From contig NC_092182.1 of the NCBI RefSeq assembly GCF_043641665.1, positions 27,688,293 through 27,752,292 of the forward strand: a DNA stretch of 64,000 nucleotides. Direction: 5' to 3'. Position 1 is the first letter of the stretch. Each line of letters starts with the position of its first letter. The position numbers were made by a program, and so were the translations under genes. Below, piece by piece: positions 1 to 12,059 of the stretch. The notes beneath the pieces are model-generated. The model saw nothing but the letters and a program-made list of their open reading frames with translations, was not told the origin of the DNA and ran no database searches. Source of the stretch: Enoplosus armatus. Taxonomy: Eukaryota > Chordata > Actinopteri > Centrarchiformes > Enoplosidae.

Positions 1-950
1 CTGACCTTGAAGCGTGCTTTACCTGCTCCTTTAGTATCTTCATGCCCAGTCCAGCAAGTCAAGTTTACATCCAAATGTAAATCAAATTTTAACTGAATGT
101 CCAGGAATTCTGACAGAAAAGTACAAATAAATGCTTGTCCCATCCACTGCTGCTGTGTTCACTGGTTGACGGAGATAAACAGCTGTTTAGCTCCTGCATG
201 CATTCGTCCGTGAGTAAATACAGTCAGTGTCTGTATGTTTAGGTTTACAGTAGTCAGTGCTTGTTTCAGCATAAGGAGAAACATCTGGACAGGTGATTCA
301 TGTGGAACAGCAAGATACAAACTTTGAACTGAACAAAAACGTCAGCTGTGACACTTAATGGCTGATGCAACAGTGGCAGCTGCTGCTGGAAAAACATCAG
401 AAGACGAGCAGGTTTCAGGCTGGTTCATGGGGGGGGGGGTAGAAGGAAAACACAGAAAGGTTTGTGATTCGGGGGAATTGGAAAAAAGTACATTTGGATT
501 TTATGAGGATTGAAATTGCACCCAAGAGAGTGAAACAGAAAGAGAAAATGAAAGAGAAACTGCGTGGATGCAAAAGAAAGTATGTGGAATGAAACATGTC
601 AGTTTCTGTCACATTTTCCAATAAATCCCAAATATTTCAGTATTACTGTGATTTTGTGTCCAAAAAGAGAGAAATAAGGAAAGTAATGTACAAACTGTAA
701 ATGGCAGAGGCCCCTTGGGAACCCACTCATAATCTGTGTGTATAAAGGGTAATAATGGACATGCATGGTACTGATGAAACACACTCAAACACAAAAGGTT
801 ACAGTTGAGCTGAAGGGTGGCTGAAAGCAGGAAGCGCTGAGAAGAAACCCGTGTTTATGTGGCAGTTAAAGGGCTTTTTCATTGTAAGACTTGAAACTGG
901 ATAGTGATTATCTATAAAACAAGGATAGGTGCTGAATTTGAAAGGAAGTG
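1..950. other. Sequence without recognised gene
   Basis: Unique-looking sequence. All reading frames are short and unlike any protein I know. The only low-complexity feature is a run of G at about 429-438. No promoter, RNA gene or repeat was recognised. Confidence 0.6.
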
Positions 951-1004
951 TAAATAGTTATTGATTCCTTTCATCAATTTTTGCTCACTGATCTATTAAT
1001 TCAC

Positions 1005-2490
1005 ATGGAGCAGTAGTAGTCTGTGGTATGTCCCCCTTTTGCTTTAATGACAGCATGGACTCCACAGCTTTGTGCCAAACCTCAGAATCAGAATCAGAAA
1101 TACTTTATTGATCCCTGGGGGGAAATTGTACAGTACCGGTGCTCCCATTCAAGAGTAAAGTAGCATAATTTAGAACTAAAAGTATGTACAAAATCTAAAA
1201 ATAAGAAATAGAAAATAAAAAATATACACATTTACAGTATTTAAGTGAACAATGAGGTAAAAAAATATATACAATAACAATGTATATGTATGTATGTGTT
1301 GCACTGTAGTGTATGACTATATATGTATTGCACTTAAACATTTAAGAATAAATAGTGAGGTAGTGTATGAACAGGTGAAGTAGATACAGATTTCCAGTTT
1401 CTTCCTGAGTGTCTGACCCTCAGAGGGAGGAGTTGAACAGTCTGATGGCCACAGGCAGGAATGATTTCCTGTGTCGCTCTGTTGTACATTTGGGAGGAAT
1501 GAGTCTCCCACTGAAGGTGCTAAACCTGATGACCCATGTTATCCCAGCATGACCTGACAATGTTCCAGAGGGCTTCTTGTGATGTCACAGAAGGCTTGGC
1601 TTTCTGAGTCTTCAAGTGCCCCCCCCATAAATAGTTCCATGGGGTTGAGGTCAGGTGACTGTGGAGGAACGTCCATGACAGTCAGGACTCCTTGGTCTTC
1701 TTTGGTCTTCAAGTAGTTCTTGCAAAGCTCTGAGGTGTGTTTGGGGTCCTTATCCTGCTGCAGTATGAAGCCCTCTCCACAAAGATGCAGACCAGAGGGT
1801 CCAGCATGTCTCTGAAGGATGGAGTGGTGCTTCTCCTTGGTCAGGGTGTAGTTGATTCACTGCAGGGGTCCAACTCCAGAGTAGGCAAACCCCCCCAGAC
1901 TTGAATATTCTCTCCACCATGTTTCCCTGTTGGTTTGATCCACTGCAGTATCATTCTCTCTCCTGCTCGTCTCCTTACATACACCCTTCTGTTACTGCCA
2001 GAAGTCTCTCACCTGGATTCATCAGTAAATAGGACTTTTCTTTTTCATCCACAGTAAAATGCTGCTGTTTCTTAGCCCACCCCAAGAGTTTGGCCTTGTT
2101 TCCCCTTCTGAGAAGTGGTTTAGAAACTGCTGCTGGTCCTCTGAGACCACTACAAGACAGCCTTCTTTTGACAGGACTTTTGCTGATTGGAGTGTGGCGT
2201 TCTTTATTTAGCAGATTGTGTATCTGTGATGAAGGTGCTTTTCTATCTCTCAGGGAACTAAGCTTGATGTATTGATCTTCTGATGGTGTGGTCACTGTTG
2301 GTCTGCCTGATCGAGCTTTGGATACAACTGATCCCGTTTCTGCATAGTGTTTTAGAGTTCCATGCACTGCCCCCTTAGAAACGTTTAGTCCGGCCATGAC
2401 TTGACCCTGAGAAAGCCCCTCTTTGCTCAGAATAACAGTTTGACTTCTGACACTGTCACTTTGTTCTGGTGCCATGTTTCCCACTATCAC
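1005..2490 (-). pseudogene. Tc1-like transposase pseudogene (DDE type)
   Basis: Tc1 transposases cut and paste their element at TA sites. The N-terminal part is open from 2490 to 1975 (about 171 codons). It starts MAPEQSDSVRSQ, then has a helix-turn-helix-like segment (LSQGQVMAGLNVSKGAVHGT) and a second DNA-binding region after the linker SGRPTVTT. The catalytic half continues in other frames: FTDES with a stop just after it, the block YVRRRAGERMILQ, QQDKDPKHTSELCKNYL, and PPQSPDLNPME. Together these contain the expected D, D and E positions. The C-terminal tail (GHQVWHKAVESMLSLKQKGD) is split by an inserted LINE fragment between 1083 and 1521. At least two frameshifts plus stop codons make it a clear pseudogene. 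The family assignment is secure; the subfamily is not determined. Confidence 0.88.
1083..1521 (-). mobile_element. 5'-truncated LINE 3' end nested in the Tc1 transposase
   Basis: Read on the minus strand, the insert ends with an AATAAA signal followed by about three copies of a TTCTGA-type hexamer (1083-1100). This is a short tandem tail typical of some teleost non-LTR retrotransposons. The other end is abrupt, as in a 5' truncation. AAACCT lies on both sides (1077-1082 and 1522-1527), which fits a 6-bp target-site duplication. The fragment has no complete gene. I recognise the sequence as a common fish repeat tail (the ACTTTATTGATCCC motif), but the exact LINE family is uncertain. Confidence 0.7.
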
Positions 2491-2711
2491 AGTGCTGCTT
2501 AGTGAGCAATGACCTGCTGGAAACTTGAGGCGCAGCCATGTTTAGAACAGGTGAACACCGGCTGCAAGTGTGTCATCTGAACGCATATGAATCTAAATTA
2601 TCTTCATTTTACATGTCATGACTTGTAACATGTTTCTGAACCCTCAAACTTTGTGATTATTTCCAGGTTTACGTGATTTTCAATGTGGTCTCAGACTTTT
2701 GGACCCCAATG

Positions 2712-3957
2712 TATGTATGTATATGTTTGGAAACAAATAAGGCAGACACAGTAAAGACTGAAGATCAACTGTAATCGGTGTAAAATCATCACCCGTGTCT
2801 CCCTCTCTGCCTCCTTGCCCAGTAGTACCAGTACCCAGTACTGCACTGCCAGTACATTCACCACATCACCCTTGTTAGAGGCCAAACAACTCGCTCTGCA
2901 GCAGCAAATGAAGGCATAGATCAAAAAGCTGGTGGGGAACAACATACCATGGCAGCACTGCAGACATCTCATTTGGGTTAACAGAAACTGCAATGCGGTT
3001 CAGTAGCACCACTAATGACGAGACTGATAGTGTTGAGTTTGATGGATGGGACCAAACTCCTACTGATTGGATTGGTATGCAACAATAGCCTGGATTCCAC
3101 TGGTGGGCCGAACAGGGCTTGTATCCAGTGTTAACTCCTCATTTCTGGGACACACTTTCTCCCAAAAATAAAATAACTGGAACTCCTTTGACATCTCGTT
3201 GCTGCAGCATTTTAGAAGCAGGATAAATGCGCGTTCAGACAGCTGGTGAAAGAGCCATGAAGCGCATGTGTGTGAAGCTGCAGCTCATCGTCACCACCTG
3301 CCAATGATTGAAATCAATGGACAACTTAACAAGACCACATGTGTGTCTGGTCCGAATCAGCGGATCAGTTGGTAAGACTGCCCTCTGTACTGTCCTGCCT
3401 CCCCGTAGCAGAACTTCTTATCATTTCTTATCATTTAATAAGAGCGCGGGAACATGTTTTAGTGCTGAGCTAGGTAAGTACTTTTACACAAATGTCTTGT
3501 GGCATTTATTTTAACCTTGTTGCAGCGTGCAGGAAGTTAATCTCCTCTACATCAGTTTTACTGTGTACAGACTTCAACCCTCAGTGCACCATCTCCTGAT
3601 TTGGTTTGCTGTGGTAGCATGGCAACAGTTGCTGTGCTCGGGAGGGGTGCGCCTTCTTAGGTTTTTCTGCAGCGTTATATACAGTAGGTTGGACAGATGA
3701 TGAAAAACTGTAGCTGCAGGGCAGGATTATAGTGTTCACTGCATTTACACTGGTCATTCACACAAGAGCAGTGGAGGCCTAAAGGTTACAGACATGAGTT
3801 GCTGCTGTTGCCGCGTGATTGTTTAATGCTGTTTTGAAGTGCAGTGTCTTTTAGCATAGGGTATTCTTATCACTAATGCTGTGATATATGACGTTGAACA
3901 AAAAGAAATCCCAGCAGACAGCAGCATTTGATCTGTGGCTGTCATGCCCAGGGTTAG
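2712..3957. other. Sequence without recognised gene
   Basis: No protein, RNA gene or dispersed repeat was recognised. The longest frames here (up to 100 codons, minus strand, 2691-2993) overlap the transposon end and show no domain. Confidence 0.55.
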
Positions 3958-3980
3958 CCCTAACCCTAACCCTAACCCTT
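3951..3980. repeat. Short interstitial telomere-like tract (CCCTAA)n
   Basis: Three and a half copies of CCCTAA run from 3958 to 3980. They are immediately preceded by GGGTTAG (3951-3957), so a short G-strand motif abuts the C-strand motif. The tract is too short to act as a telomere. It may come from telomerase-mediated repair or from an interspersed repeat. Confidence 0.85.
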
Positions 3981-6512
3981 CCTTTCACGTTCCCTTACAT
4001 TTTCTGTCCCTCCTCACTTCACCCTGTAGCTCCGTCTGTCTTTCCTACACCTCTTTACCTTTTTACTCTGTCCCATTTCCCCTCCCTCATTCGAACTTGT
4101 TTCTCTGTGAATAAACGTGCTTTTCATTCTCTGCATGTTTTGCTGAATGTGCATGATGTTGGCCATAGAGGGCAGTGCTTCCTGCTGAAACCCCCCCCCC
4201 CCCTCCTTTTCTCTTTCTGCCCCGCTCACCTGATTTTATCTCAAATCATTATAATGTATTTAGATACATTTGTAAGATTACCATAAATTTAAGATGTCAT
4301 CTCTCAATCTATCAAAGTATAAATAATGCAACACCAACAAGCACCAATAACACATTTTAATTTCGTGTCACATTGAGTATGGACATGTGTCATTGTAGGA
4401 GCCATTATTTGTATCTGTTTATTTGTTGTTGATATTAAGTTTACCACAGGTGGCAGTGTAGAGCACAGGGCAGGTGAATGCTATATGAGCACAGGTGTAT
4501 GAACCATCTGATCATGCATGGGTGACGGGGAGAGCTCGCTCGCTGGAGGCAGCCACACCGTCTTATCATCACACAAGTTTGTTTTCAACAGACAAAAGTA
4601 AGTCTGCTGTAACATCTTCATTAAACGGGAACCTCACCCAACTGCAAAACTGCCCAGAACTCTATTCTTTGAAGCGCGTCAGAAACAGGACTTACAAAGT
4701 GCCTGAGAAAGTAGAAAATACAGATGCAAATGCAGTAAACATTAAAAATAAAACATGAGAAGAAATATGAAATGAAATGAAAAGGAAAATCCCTCCGTCA
4801 TGTAACATTAATAAAATCATCAGTTAATCGTCAATCATGGGATCATGTCAGGTCTTCCAGGGCTGGCTCGGTCATCACAACTGTGTTTTCTTTCATTTTA
4901 ATCTCCAGTCTCTCCCCTTCTCTCCTTCAGTCTAGCCCTCCCCTGGTGTCAGATCAGCGATGTGGGTCAGAGGAAAAGAGGACAGAAGCCTCAAGACAGA
5001 CACATTAACACAGTGAATTGGGTTAACCCAGATGATTCATCATGACAGCTGATCTAAGGCTCATCTTCTGCAGACACAGATATTGAAATGTCCTCAGGTG
5101 CAGACAAAGAAATCAAAGTGTCATAAATCTAATCCCAAAAAAACCCTCAAACTACCCGCTGAACACATTGGACAAAAATAACAGTTGTGTGACGGTGAAA
5201 TGTCCGCTGACAGGCCACGTAATAATTCTTAACTTACAGTAATACAGCAGATGTGTTTCCATTGTCCACCTTTATTATTTTTGGATATTAATGGAGCACA
5301 AAGTGGTGGAAGTGCACCATTTGTGCTAACTTCAAGCCCCAACAAAGGATGATTTTACTGCACTAAGAAAGTGATAATAAATATTATTATTATTATATTA
5401 TTATAAATTCAATTGAAAATGTGTTTCCATCAATCCATAGTCTATACCTGGGTTGTTGGGGGCTGGAGCCTTTACCAGCATCCGTCCAACACACATAAAT
5501 GTGAGCAGGTTATTTAAATCTCGAGTGACACACACGGAGACCACAGAACCTGTTTAGATTATTATATTGTGTTATATTATATAATAATATTCCATGTTAA
5601 TGCGTGTACATGAACTACTGTTCATTCCAGATAGCACTGTTTAACGTGCGCACAGACTCATTGATATTTCAGTTTGTTATTTTGTTCATGTCTGTGTTTC
5701 GTGGTGAATATGCCGTCTTTACTCGCCACATTGAACATGTATCATGCATAAGGTGCATCAGTTTTAACAACCTGTGTATGTACATTGATGTTAAAATGCC
5801 CCCATTTCTTGTCACATCCGGTGTTTGTGAATGAGATTTTGTGACCTTGTTAGCCTGACAGTGTAGGATGAGTCAACTCACCTCCCTTTTTCTCTTCTCA
5901 GTCATCAGACCGTCCTTCAGGTCAGACCGCTGTAATTGGCCCATTGATTGGTGACAAGTCTGATGCAAAGCGCCGCTGTACGGACAAGCAGTGAAGTGAC
6001 AGGTGGTCGAGATGATGCATACCGTCGTCAACCTCTGGGTGTACCAGCATAAACAGACTCACAGGCTGCTGGATACAAACAAGATAGACAATGTGAAGAC
6101 AGGGAGGTGGGAAGGCAACAAAGAGGGGGAGAGACAGAGACGAAGACAGTGACGAAAATGACAGTGACAAATGAAAAAGTGTAGACCTCAGGAAGAATAT
6201 TTGTTCCTTTGGCTGGAACATATTTGGAATATAAATGAACAAATGACAGACAGGAATACAGACGGAGTGAGAGTGAAATATAATAAAATACAATGCTTTT
6301 CCTATTTACTTTGTCTATTTATTAGGGTCAACACACATTAGTTAATGTCAATATGGAATAAATGTGTCAGATTTTTCCAAAAGGCTTGTTTTCATTTGCA
6401 GTGCGTGGGCAGGTTGATGTTCTCCAGTAAAATAAATAAACCAACAAGACACACAGAAATCAGACAAAACAAACATATTAGTGGATCCAGAACAACAACA
6501 CAACACTGCGCG
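3981..6512. other. Sequence without recognised gene
   Basis: Holds a C-run at about 4190-4203, an AT-rich (ATT)-type tract at 5377-5405, and an AT-rich imperfect palindrome at about 5559-5591. Open frames reach 132 codons (3888-4286) but have low-complexity composition and no recognisable domain. Confidence 0.55.
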
Positions 6513-6537
6513 CTAACCCTAACCCTAACCCTAACCC
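6513..6537. repeat. Short interstitial telomere-like tract (CTAACC)n
   Basis: Four copies of the CTAACC telomeric hexamer in the same orientation as the tract at 3958. Like that one, it is followed by CTTC. The flanks otherwise differ. Confidence 0.85.
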
Positions 6538-6539
6538 TT

Positions 6540-8225
6540 CACGTCGGGGCTTGGGAGACCTGCAGGTGTGGAGGGAGAGACACGAGGCAAAGATCCAGTG
6601 TGAGGTGAGAAGGACACTGTCAGCAGTTACAGCTGCAGCAGTGGCAACTGTGACACACAGCTCACGGAGGCAATTAAGGTACTTTCAAACCTTTAGTGCC
6701 TGACTGACAACTCAGTCAAATCTGAACACACACACCTTTAGATTCAGTGTGACTTACACCTTCTGAGGAGATTATCAATGTCAATGCAGAACCTGCCTGA
6801 GAATCATCATTTTTAACTTTCCTTCAGTCTCACAGTGATCCAGTGATGGTTGTCTGTCCGTCCATGAGGACACTGCAGACAGGAGCTGCTAACAGCTGAT
6901 TCAGCTGCTGTGATGGAGACATTTCGCCAAAATGTAAACAAATAGGCTAAAATACCAAAAACAAAAACAGCATAACTCACTGATACCAAAATCTGTCCTT
7001 TTTGTAAAAAAACCTACATAGTATGTTACATAGTTTGCAGTTTTTTGACATTAAGATGCAGACAGGAATTGCGTGCACCATGGCATTTGATGGCAATAAC
7101 GCAGCCTGTTGTTTCTGCTTGTTTGTTTATTTCATTCAAATTAGAAACTAAATCACACCCGAGTTGCCAGTTTGGTTCCTAAGAAGGGAACACATCAGTG
7201 AATTTTCAATATGTCACAGCTTCAGTTTATGTCTATGCTTCTCTTCTTTGGTTGTCATAGCATCTGAGTGATTTGTTAACTCGTCTGCCGTACTTTCCAT
7301 GATGCAAAGATGGTGGCAAATACAGGAAATACTAACTGCACCCCCCCCCCTTCTTTCACCGTCTCTCTACACAGAAGTTATGTGATGTTGTGAGGGCCCC
7401 AGAGATTCACCAGAGTGATGCAAAGAGGACATATTTTTAGACTGGTTCTATGAATTTCAAATGCTGCATCCATCTGGTGGCTGGTTGTTGATGATCATCA
7501 TCATTTGAGCTGACAAGGCTTGGACGTGTCACAGTTTCTAAAAGCTTGTCACCACATGATGTAGCCGTGATAGAAGTGCAGATGTGTGCAACCTTCTTTA
7601 ATGTCCCTCCTTTTCCTCTATGACAAATTAATGAAGTGAATCTCTGACAGTTGGGAATGTAGTCACCTACAGCTGATGGAGGAAGCTCCCAAGTACATAG
7701 GGAATGGAAAGTTCAATGAAAGCAGTTCTAGCAGTTTTTCTGTGATCTGAGATGCATTTAGCAGCGATTTATTTCTCTCAAAGGGCAAGGTGAACTGTGC
7801 TACATTATTCTGAGTGTCACATTCAACCTGAAGTGAAACATTTCGGTCTTAAAGGAGGTGGTCTGTGGTAGCATGAAAAAGCCCCAACAAATTTAACATT
7901 GTGACTTCTTTGATGAGCATCACAACAAAGGACACAAACCATCTCTGCAATCTTTTTCTGAAGCAGCAGAATCACTGTCAGTTAACACTCAGGGGAGATT
8001 CAGCAGAACATCCAATCATAGGATTTCTCATGCGGTTGCGTCCCAAAAGGTTTGAGGGCCTATTTTGTGTCTGGACACCTTAGTGTAAATACTGTATTAG
8101 GTTAGAAAACAGGTTAGAAAGCAAGCCTGGTGTTTAATTAACCATCATTTATCACCTCACATATAAAGGAGGTGGGGAGATAAACAATATGCAGTCTGTG
8201 GGACATACAGTCCCAGATGGTTCCC
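6540..8225. other. Sequence without recognised gene
   Basis: Mostly unique sequence with a short C-run at about 7341-7350. No gene, RNA or known repeat was recognised. Confidence 0.55.
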
Positions 8226-8229
8226 ATAG

Positions 8230-8350
8230 GAAGGCTCTGCCTTGACAAAGTGCCTCTCATTCACCCGTTCACACACCGAGGCGATCAAACTACCAACCCT
8301 GTGACTAATGGACGACCTGCTCTGCCTCCTGAGCCACAGCCGCCCCCGCA
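8230..8350 (-). mobile_element. tRNA-derived SINE fragment
   Basis: Read on the minus strand from 8346, the sequence begins GGCGGCTGTGGCTCAGGAGG, a good RNA polymerase III A-box region. About 45 bases later comes GGTAGTTTGATCGC, a decayed B box (consensus GGTTCGANNCC). This two-box spacing is that of a tRNA-derived SINE head. The rest, towards lower coordinates, resembles the body of a widespread teleost repeat and is diverged. The B-box changes suggest the copy is old and not transcribed. Confidence 0.7.
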
Positions 8351-8359
8351 GGGAAGGGA

Positions 8360-10069
8360 CTGTGACTTTAATGGAAGTGAGGCGGTTAACCAGACGTACT
8401 CTTCTTCCTAGAGGCTTTATCTCCTGGAAAACTGAAAGTATTTTGAAAACTCCTCTGAGGAAAGATAAATCTCACCTTTGTGTTGCTTGTGGAACTTTGT
8501 TTTCGAGTGTGGGATGGAATGTTTTTTATGTCTTTTATGCTTGACATCTTATTACGTTTTATATGCTGCACAGTTTAGATATTTATCTCATGTCTTGTTG
8601 ATTTTATTCCTGCATCTTGTGTAAATCTAATCTTCATTCTCTTTGGTCTCCACCAAAACCTGAGGGAAATATCTGCTTCTTAAAGCTTAGAGGGCAGGTG
8701 TGCAGTGGGTTCATCACAGGGCTGACACTGAAACTAAACAGTCAATTCACCTGGAAGACACAAGAAGCTGGAGCTGGTGAGTCTCTGTGGGTCTGTCACT
8801 GTGACCCCTTTCACATTACACACAGTGATCTGATCTATTGTAAAAGTGCAGCTTTAAATGAGGTTTGTATCCATAGTTATAGTCTGTGATATGCAGGTAT
8901 ATACAGTACGTGTACAAGAACTTTTCATGCCAGCTACAAAATATAAATATGTTTTTCACAATAACATATTGTGACGTGTGGCACAGGTGCTCTAAAAGTG
9001 ATAAAATGCCAGATGTCAAGAGTAATAAGTGACACAAATCTAACGTTTTGTGCCACGCACAAGAATTCTTTCAGCCGTATGCGTCATTAGTCCTTTAGGC
9101 GACGGCTTCCTGTTCGTGACTCTTTGTGCCTCTATGACGCAGAAACAGAGTGTTTTAATAAACGTCCTGTGGGGTAGGACACCGAGGCTGGCAGCAAAGA
9201 CAGAGACTCAACAGTGAGGGGAGAGCAGGTGTGTGAGTCAGCAGAAACATCTGAACCAAGGTAATGTCACGATGCCACGAAGTCGGGGGAGGAGGGAGGA
9301 CCAGCTGAGCTGACTTAATGGTGGAGAAGGAGCCCACATCTGGTCAAAGTGTCACGGCTGGTTAGGTAACGATGACAAAGGCAAAAAGAAATGTGACAAG
9401 TGAAAAGTTTCATCGACTTCTGAATGGCTGTACTTTTCATTAAAGGAACAGTCAACCAAGAAAGCCCCACCCTCCATGCTGCAACCGAATCTAAAAGAGT
9501 AATCCACCAATTTAACATTGAACTTCTATAATTCAATGACTGAGCGTAAACCGACCGTAGAAGAGGGAAATTCACTCATGAAGAGGGAATTTTTCACTAA
9601 AACATGTACAGCTAGATATCCACTTAGTTAACCAGCGCAGACTGCTGATGCCTCATATTCGCTTTTCTCTGTAATTTGGAATTCATTTTTGCACAATGCT
9701 TTGCAGCCAAATGGACAGCAACTCTTTCAATGTACATATAGGCATGTGAGCCATGTTGGAAAAGGTGCAGCAAATTCAAATTGTTGTGTCATTACCTAAA
9801 TCTCATTATCTTTATGTCCTGTTGTAGAAGCAAGCTGCAAAGCGGTTTGTAAGCAGTTCAGTTCAGGCTCAGCGACGTGAACTCGTCCTCTCTCTCTCTC
9901 TGACATGTGAAGCTTGTTTTGTCACTTGGTTGTTTTTCTTGTTGGGTTGAACTTGAACGTGAATCTGCTCGTCTGTTAGGAGCTCATCTAAGTCAAACAT
10001 GCAGTTTATGTCTGTGGCCTACCTTTGAACTGTGTGTCATGTCTGTGTGTTGCCATAGCAACCTACGCC
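8360..10069. other. Sequence without recognised gene
   Basis: Short frames only. A short (TC)n run lies at about 9888-9901. No RNA gene or known repeat was recognised. Confidence 0.55.
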
Positions 10070-11210
10070 TTAAAGAGGAGGTATGAAGCTCATTTCCAGC
10101 TCTACATCTGTATCCTGGGACAGCTTTACATGAGAGCAGCTTCACATGATTCACAGATCAAATAAGTCCTTCTTCACCTTATGGTGGCCCTTCATGCGGC
10201 CCCTCAGTTCACCCTGTCTGACAGCCGTCTGAGCTCCTGTCTCTTCAAGGCCCGCCTCCCTAAAAGCCCACGTTAGTCTGATTGGCCGGCTCCCTGCAGC
10301 CCGCCTCTGAGTCCTGAACACAGCGCGCCGCTTCACACTGAGCCGCTGTGGTCGACTGCAGGACAGCAGCAGTAACTCAGCTTGGATCATAGAGACATGA
10401 GGACTGAAGGTGATGAACTTCCTGTTTAAGAAGTAGAAGTAGGTTGGAAAAAAAACCTTGCTGCTCTGCCTCAACTGTCTGATGGACAGAAAGCTTTAGA
10501 AAGTAACTGCTAACTGTAGCTGCCGTTAGCTCAGTTAGCGCTGAGCACCAGGGGAGTGTTGGTGTTTACGCCGCCAGCACAGGAGCTTTGGACCGCCGGG
10601 AGGAGGAGGTTTTCAGGCCCGGTCTCCGAGAGTCAGATGGTTAGAGTCAGCTAACTAAGAGCGTAGATATAGATATATATCTATGGCTAAGAGGACTGCT
10701 AGATGCACAGCTAACTAGCTAACGGCAGCTACAGTTAGCAGTAGTTAGCGATGACTTTAGCAACAAGTAAAGCTATCTGTCCATCAAGAAACGACCTCCT
10801 ACCTACTTTCCTTCACTACAGAAAAAGCTGAACAACCTGAGTAGCAGTAAAGAGCCGTCCTGAGTGGAGCAGCAACTCAGACAGACTGGGGGGGGGTGAG
10901 CCGCCCTCTGCTTCGTGGCCGTGCTTTGTTTTCTTTCTTCTTCTTCTTCTTCTTCGTGGGTGTGCTGTCACTGCTGTGCCCTGAGCAGATGACCAGCTGA
11001 ACAAATCTGGGATGTATTTCGTATTAAGCCTCACGGAAGTAAGACATGGAAAGCGAAGGGAGCGTTCAGAGCAGTCTGAAGACAGGGATTACTTTTACAT
11101 ACGTTTTCCTCATTATTTGGCAACTTTGGCATGGTTTAATAGGAATATCCAACATTATAACACTTTGCATATGACAGAAAATAAGGACAAGCATAATAGG
11201 TCCTCTTTAA
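10070..11210. mobile_element. TTAA-bounded non-autonomous DNA transposon (piggyBac-like MITE)
   Basis: The left edge reads TTAAAGAGGAGGTATG from 10070. The right edge ends CATAATAGGTCCTCTTTAA at 11210, whose reverse complement is TTAAAGAGGACCTATTATG. The element is therefore bounded by TTAA on both sides with matching but imperfect terminal repeats. TTAA duplication is the hallmark of piggyBac transposons, and the AGAGGACCTATTATG end is a common teleost repeat end. The interior has no transposase. Instead it contains a strong inverted repeat (10506-10531 and 10717-10742) and runs of CTTCTT. It could have been mobilised only by a transposase encoded elsewhere. Confidence 0.65.
10506..10742. 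repeat. 26-bp perfect inverted repeat arms inside the TTAA element
   Basis: The arm ACTGCTAACTGTAGCTGCCG...TTAGCT at 10506-10531 is exactly reverse-complemented at 10717-10742. A further seven matching bases (AGTTAGC) follow after a one-base gap. The loop of about 185 bases could form a long hairpin. A diverged copy of the right arm is visible at about 33618-33653 (CACGGCAGCTACAGTAAGC). Confidence 0.85.
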
Positions 11211-11845
11211 ATCTTCCTGACCTGAGAAAAATCATAGAAATCACAAATTTTTGTCGTGATTTGATATTTTCTGTGAGTTGAAGCGCTGTGGACAGCACAT
11301 CAGGATTCTTCATCTTTAAGTGCACTGTAACTTAAGCGTGAACCTTTTAATGGAGGGCAGTCGTTCCCTCCTCTCTGCACCCTGTGAGCTCTAATCCTCG
11401 CAGCTCTATCTGCTCTAGATCTTTATTTTCCCTTGGCTCGCTCTGTCACTCCCTCACACACACACACAGCCAATTCACAGCACATTGTCTCCGTTAATTA
11501 TAACTGAATTATCGTTACAATCAAAGGCTCCATTATCACTGTTATGACTCTGGCCTCTTCATTTCTCCCTCTCTCTTTCTCTGCACCTCCTCTCACTCCC
11601 ACTCTCTCTCAGCTGTTATCGGCTCAGAGTGATGCTCTGTGGTGGGAAAGACGGACGGATACAAAGATGGAGGGAGGGGGAGAGAAACAGAGACCCCCCC
11701 CAATCCCCCCCCCCCCCACTGTCGTGCCCTTGCCTGGCAGATTGTGGCGGTAATGAATGTATGTGATTCCACAGCACTCCAGACACTTTAATTGAATTTT
11801 TTATTTCTGTACTTCAAGAAGACTGGGAGAGACACGGATGAGTCA
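11211..11845. other. Sequence without recognised gene; pyrimidine-rich with poly-C runs
   Basis: C/T-rich stretch (about 11560-11640) and C runs at about 11694-11717. No gene was recognised. Confidence 0.55.
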
Positions 11846-11852
11846 ATGTGTG

Positions 11853-11902
<50 letters not shown>

Positions 11903-11997
11903 TGTGTGTGTGTGTGTGTGTGTGAGTGTGAGTGTGAGTGTGTGTGTGTGTGTGTGAGTGTGTGTGTGTGTGTGAGTGTGAGTGTGTGTGTGTGTGT

Positions 11998-12036
<39 letters not shown>

Positions 12037-12057
12037 TGTGTGTGTGTGTGTGTGTGA
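11846..12057. repeat. Compound (TG)n/(GAGTG) microsatellite
   Basis: About 210 bases of TG dinucleotides broken regularly by GAGTG. Because almost no stop codons occur, it produces spurious low-complexity frames on both strands (Cys-Val on plus, His-Thr on minus). Confidence 0.97.
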
Positions 12058-12059
12058 GC

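Larger units (their letters stand above)
955..2711 (-). mobile_element. Degenerate Tc1/mariner-type DNA transposon, interrupted by a LINE fragment
   Basis: The minus strand carries a recognisable but broken Tc1-like transposase. The outer end near 2688-2711 contains the motif TCAGACTTTTGGACCCCAA followed by a TATGTATG run. This resembles terminal inverted repeats of vertebrate Tc1 elements. No matching inverted repeat was found at the other end (about 955-1010), so that end is truncated or too diverged and its boundary is approximate. The element is interrupted at 1083-1521 by an unrelated insertion. It cannot move on its own, because the transposase frame is broken and one end is missing. 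Confidence 0.8.

Noticed and set aside
8278..8346. Possible tRNA gene on the minus strand
   Set aside because: A and B boxes are present but the B box is decayed and the cloverleaf is not supported; it fits a SINE head.
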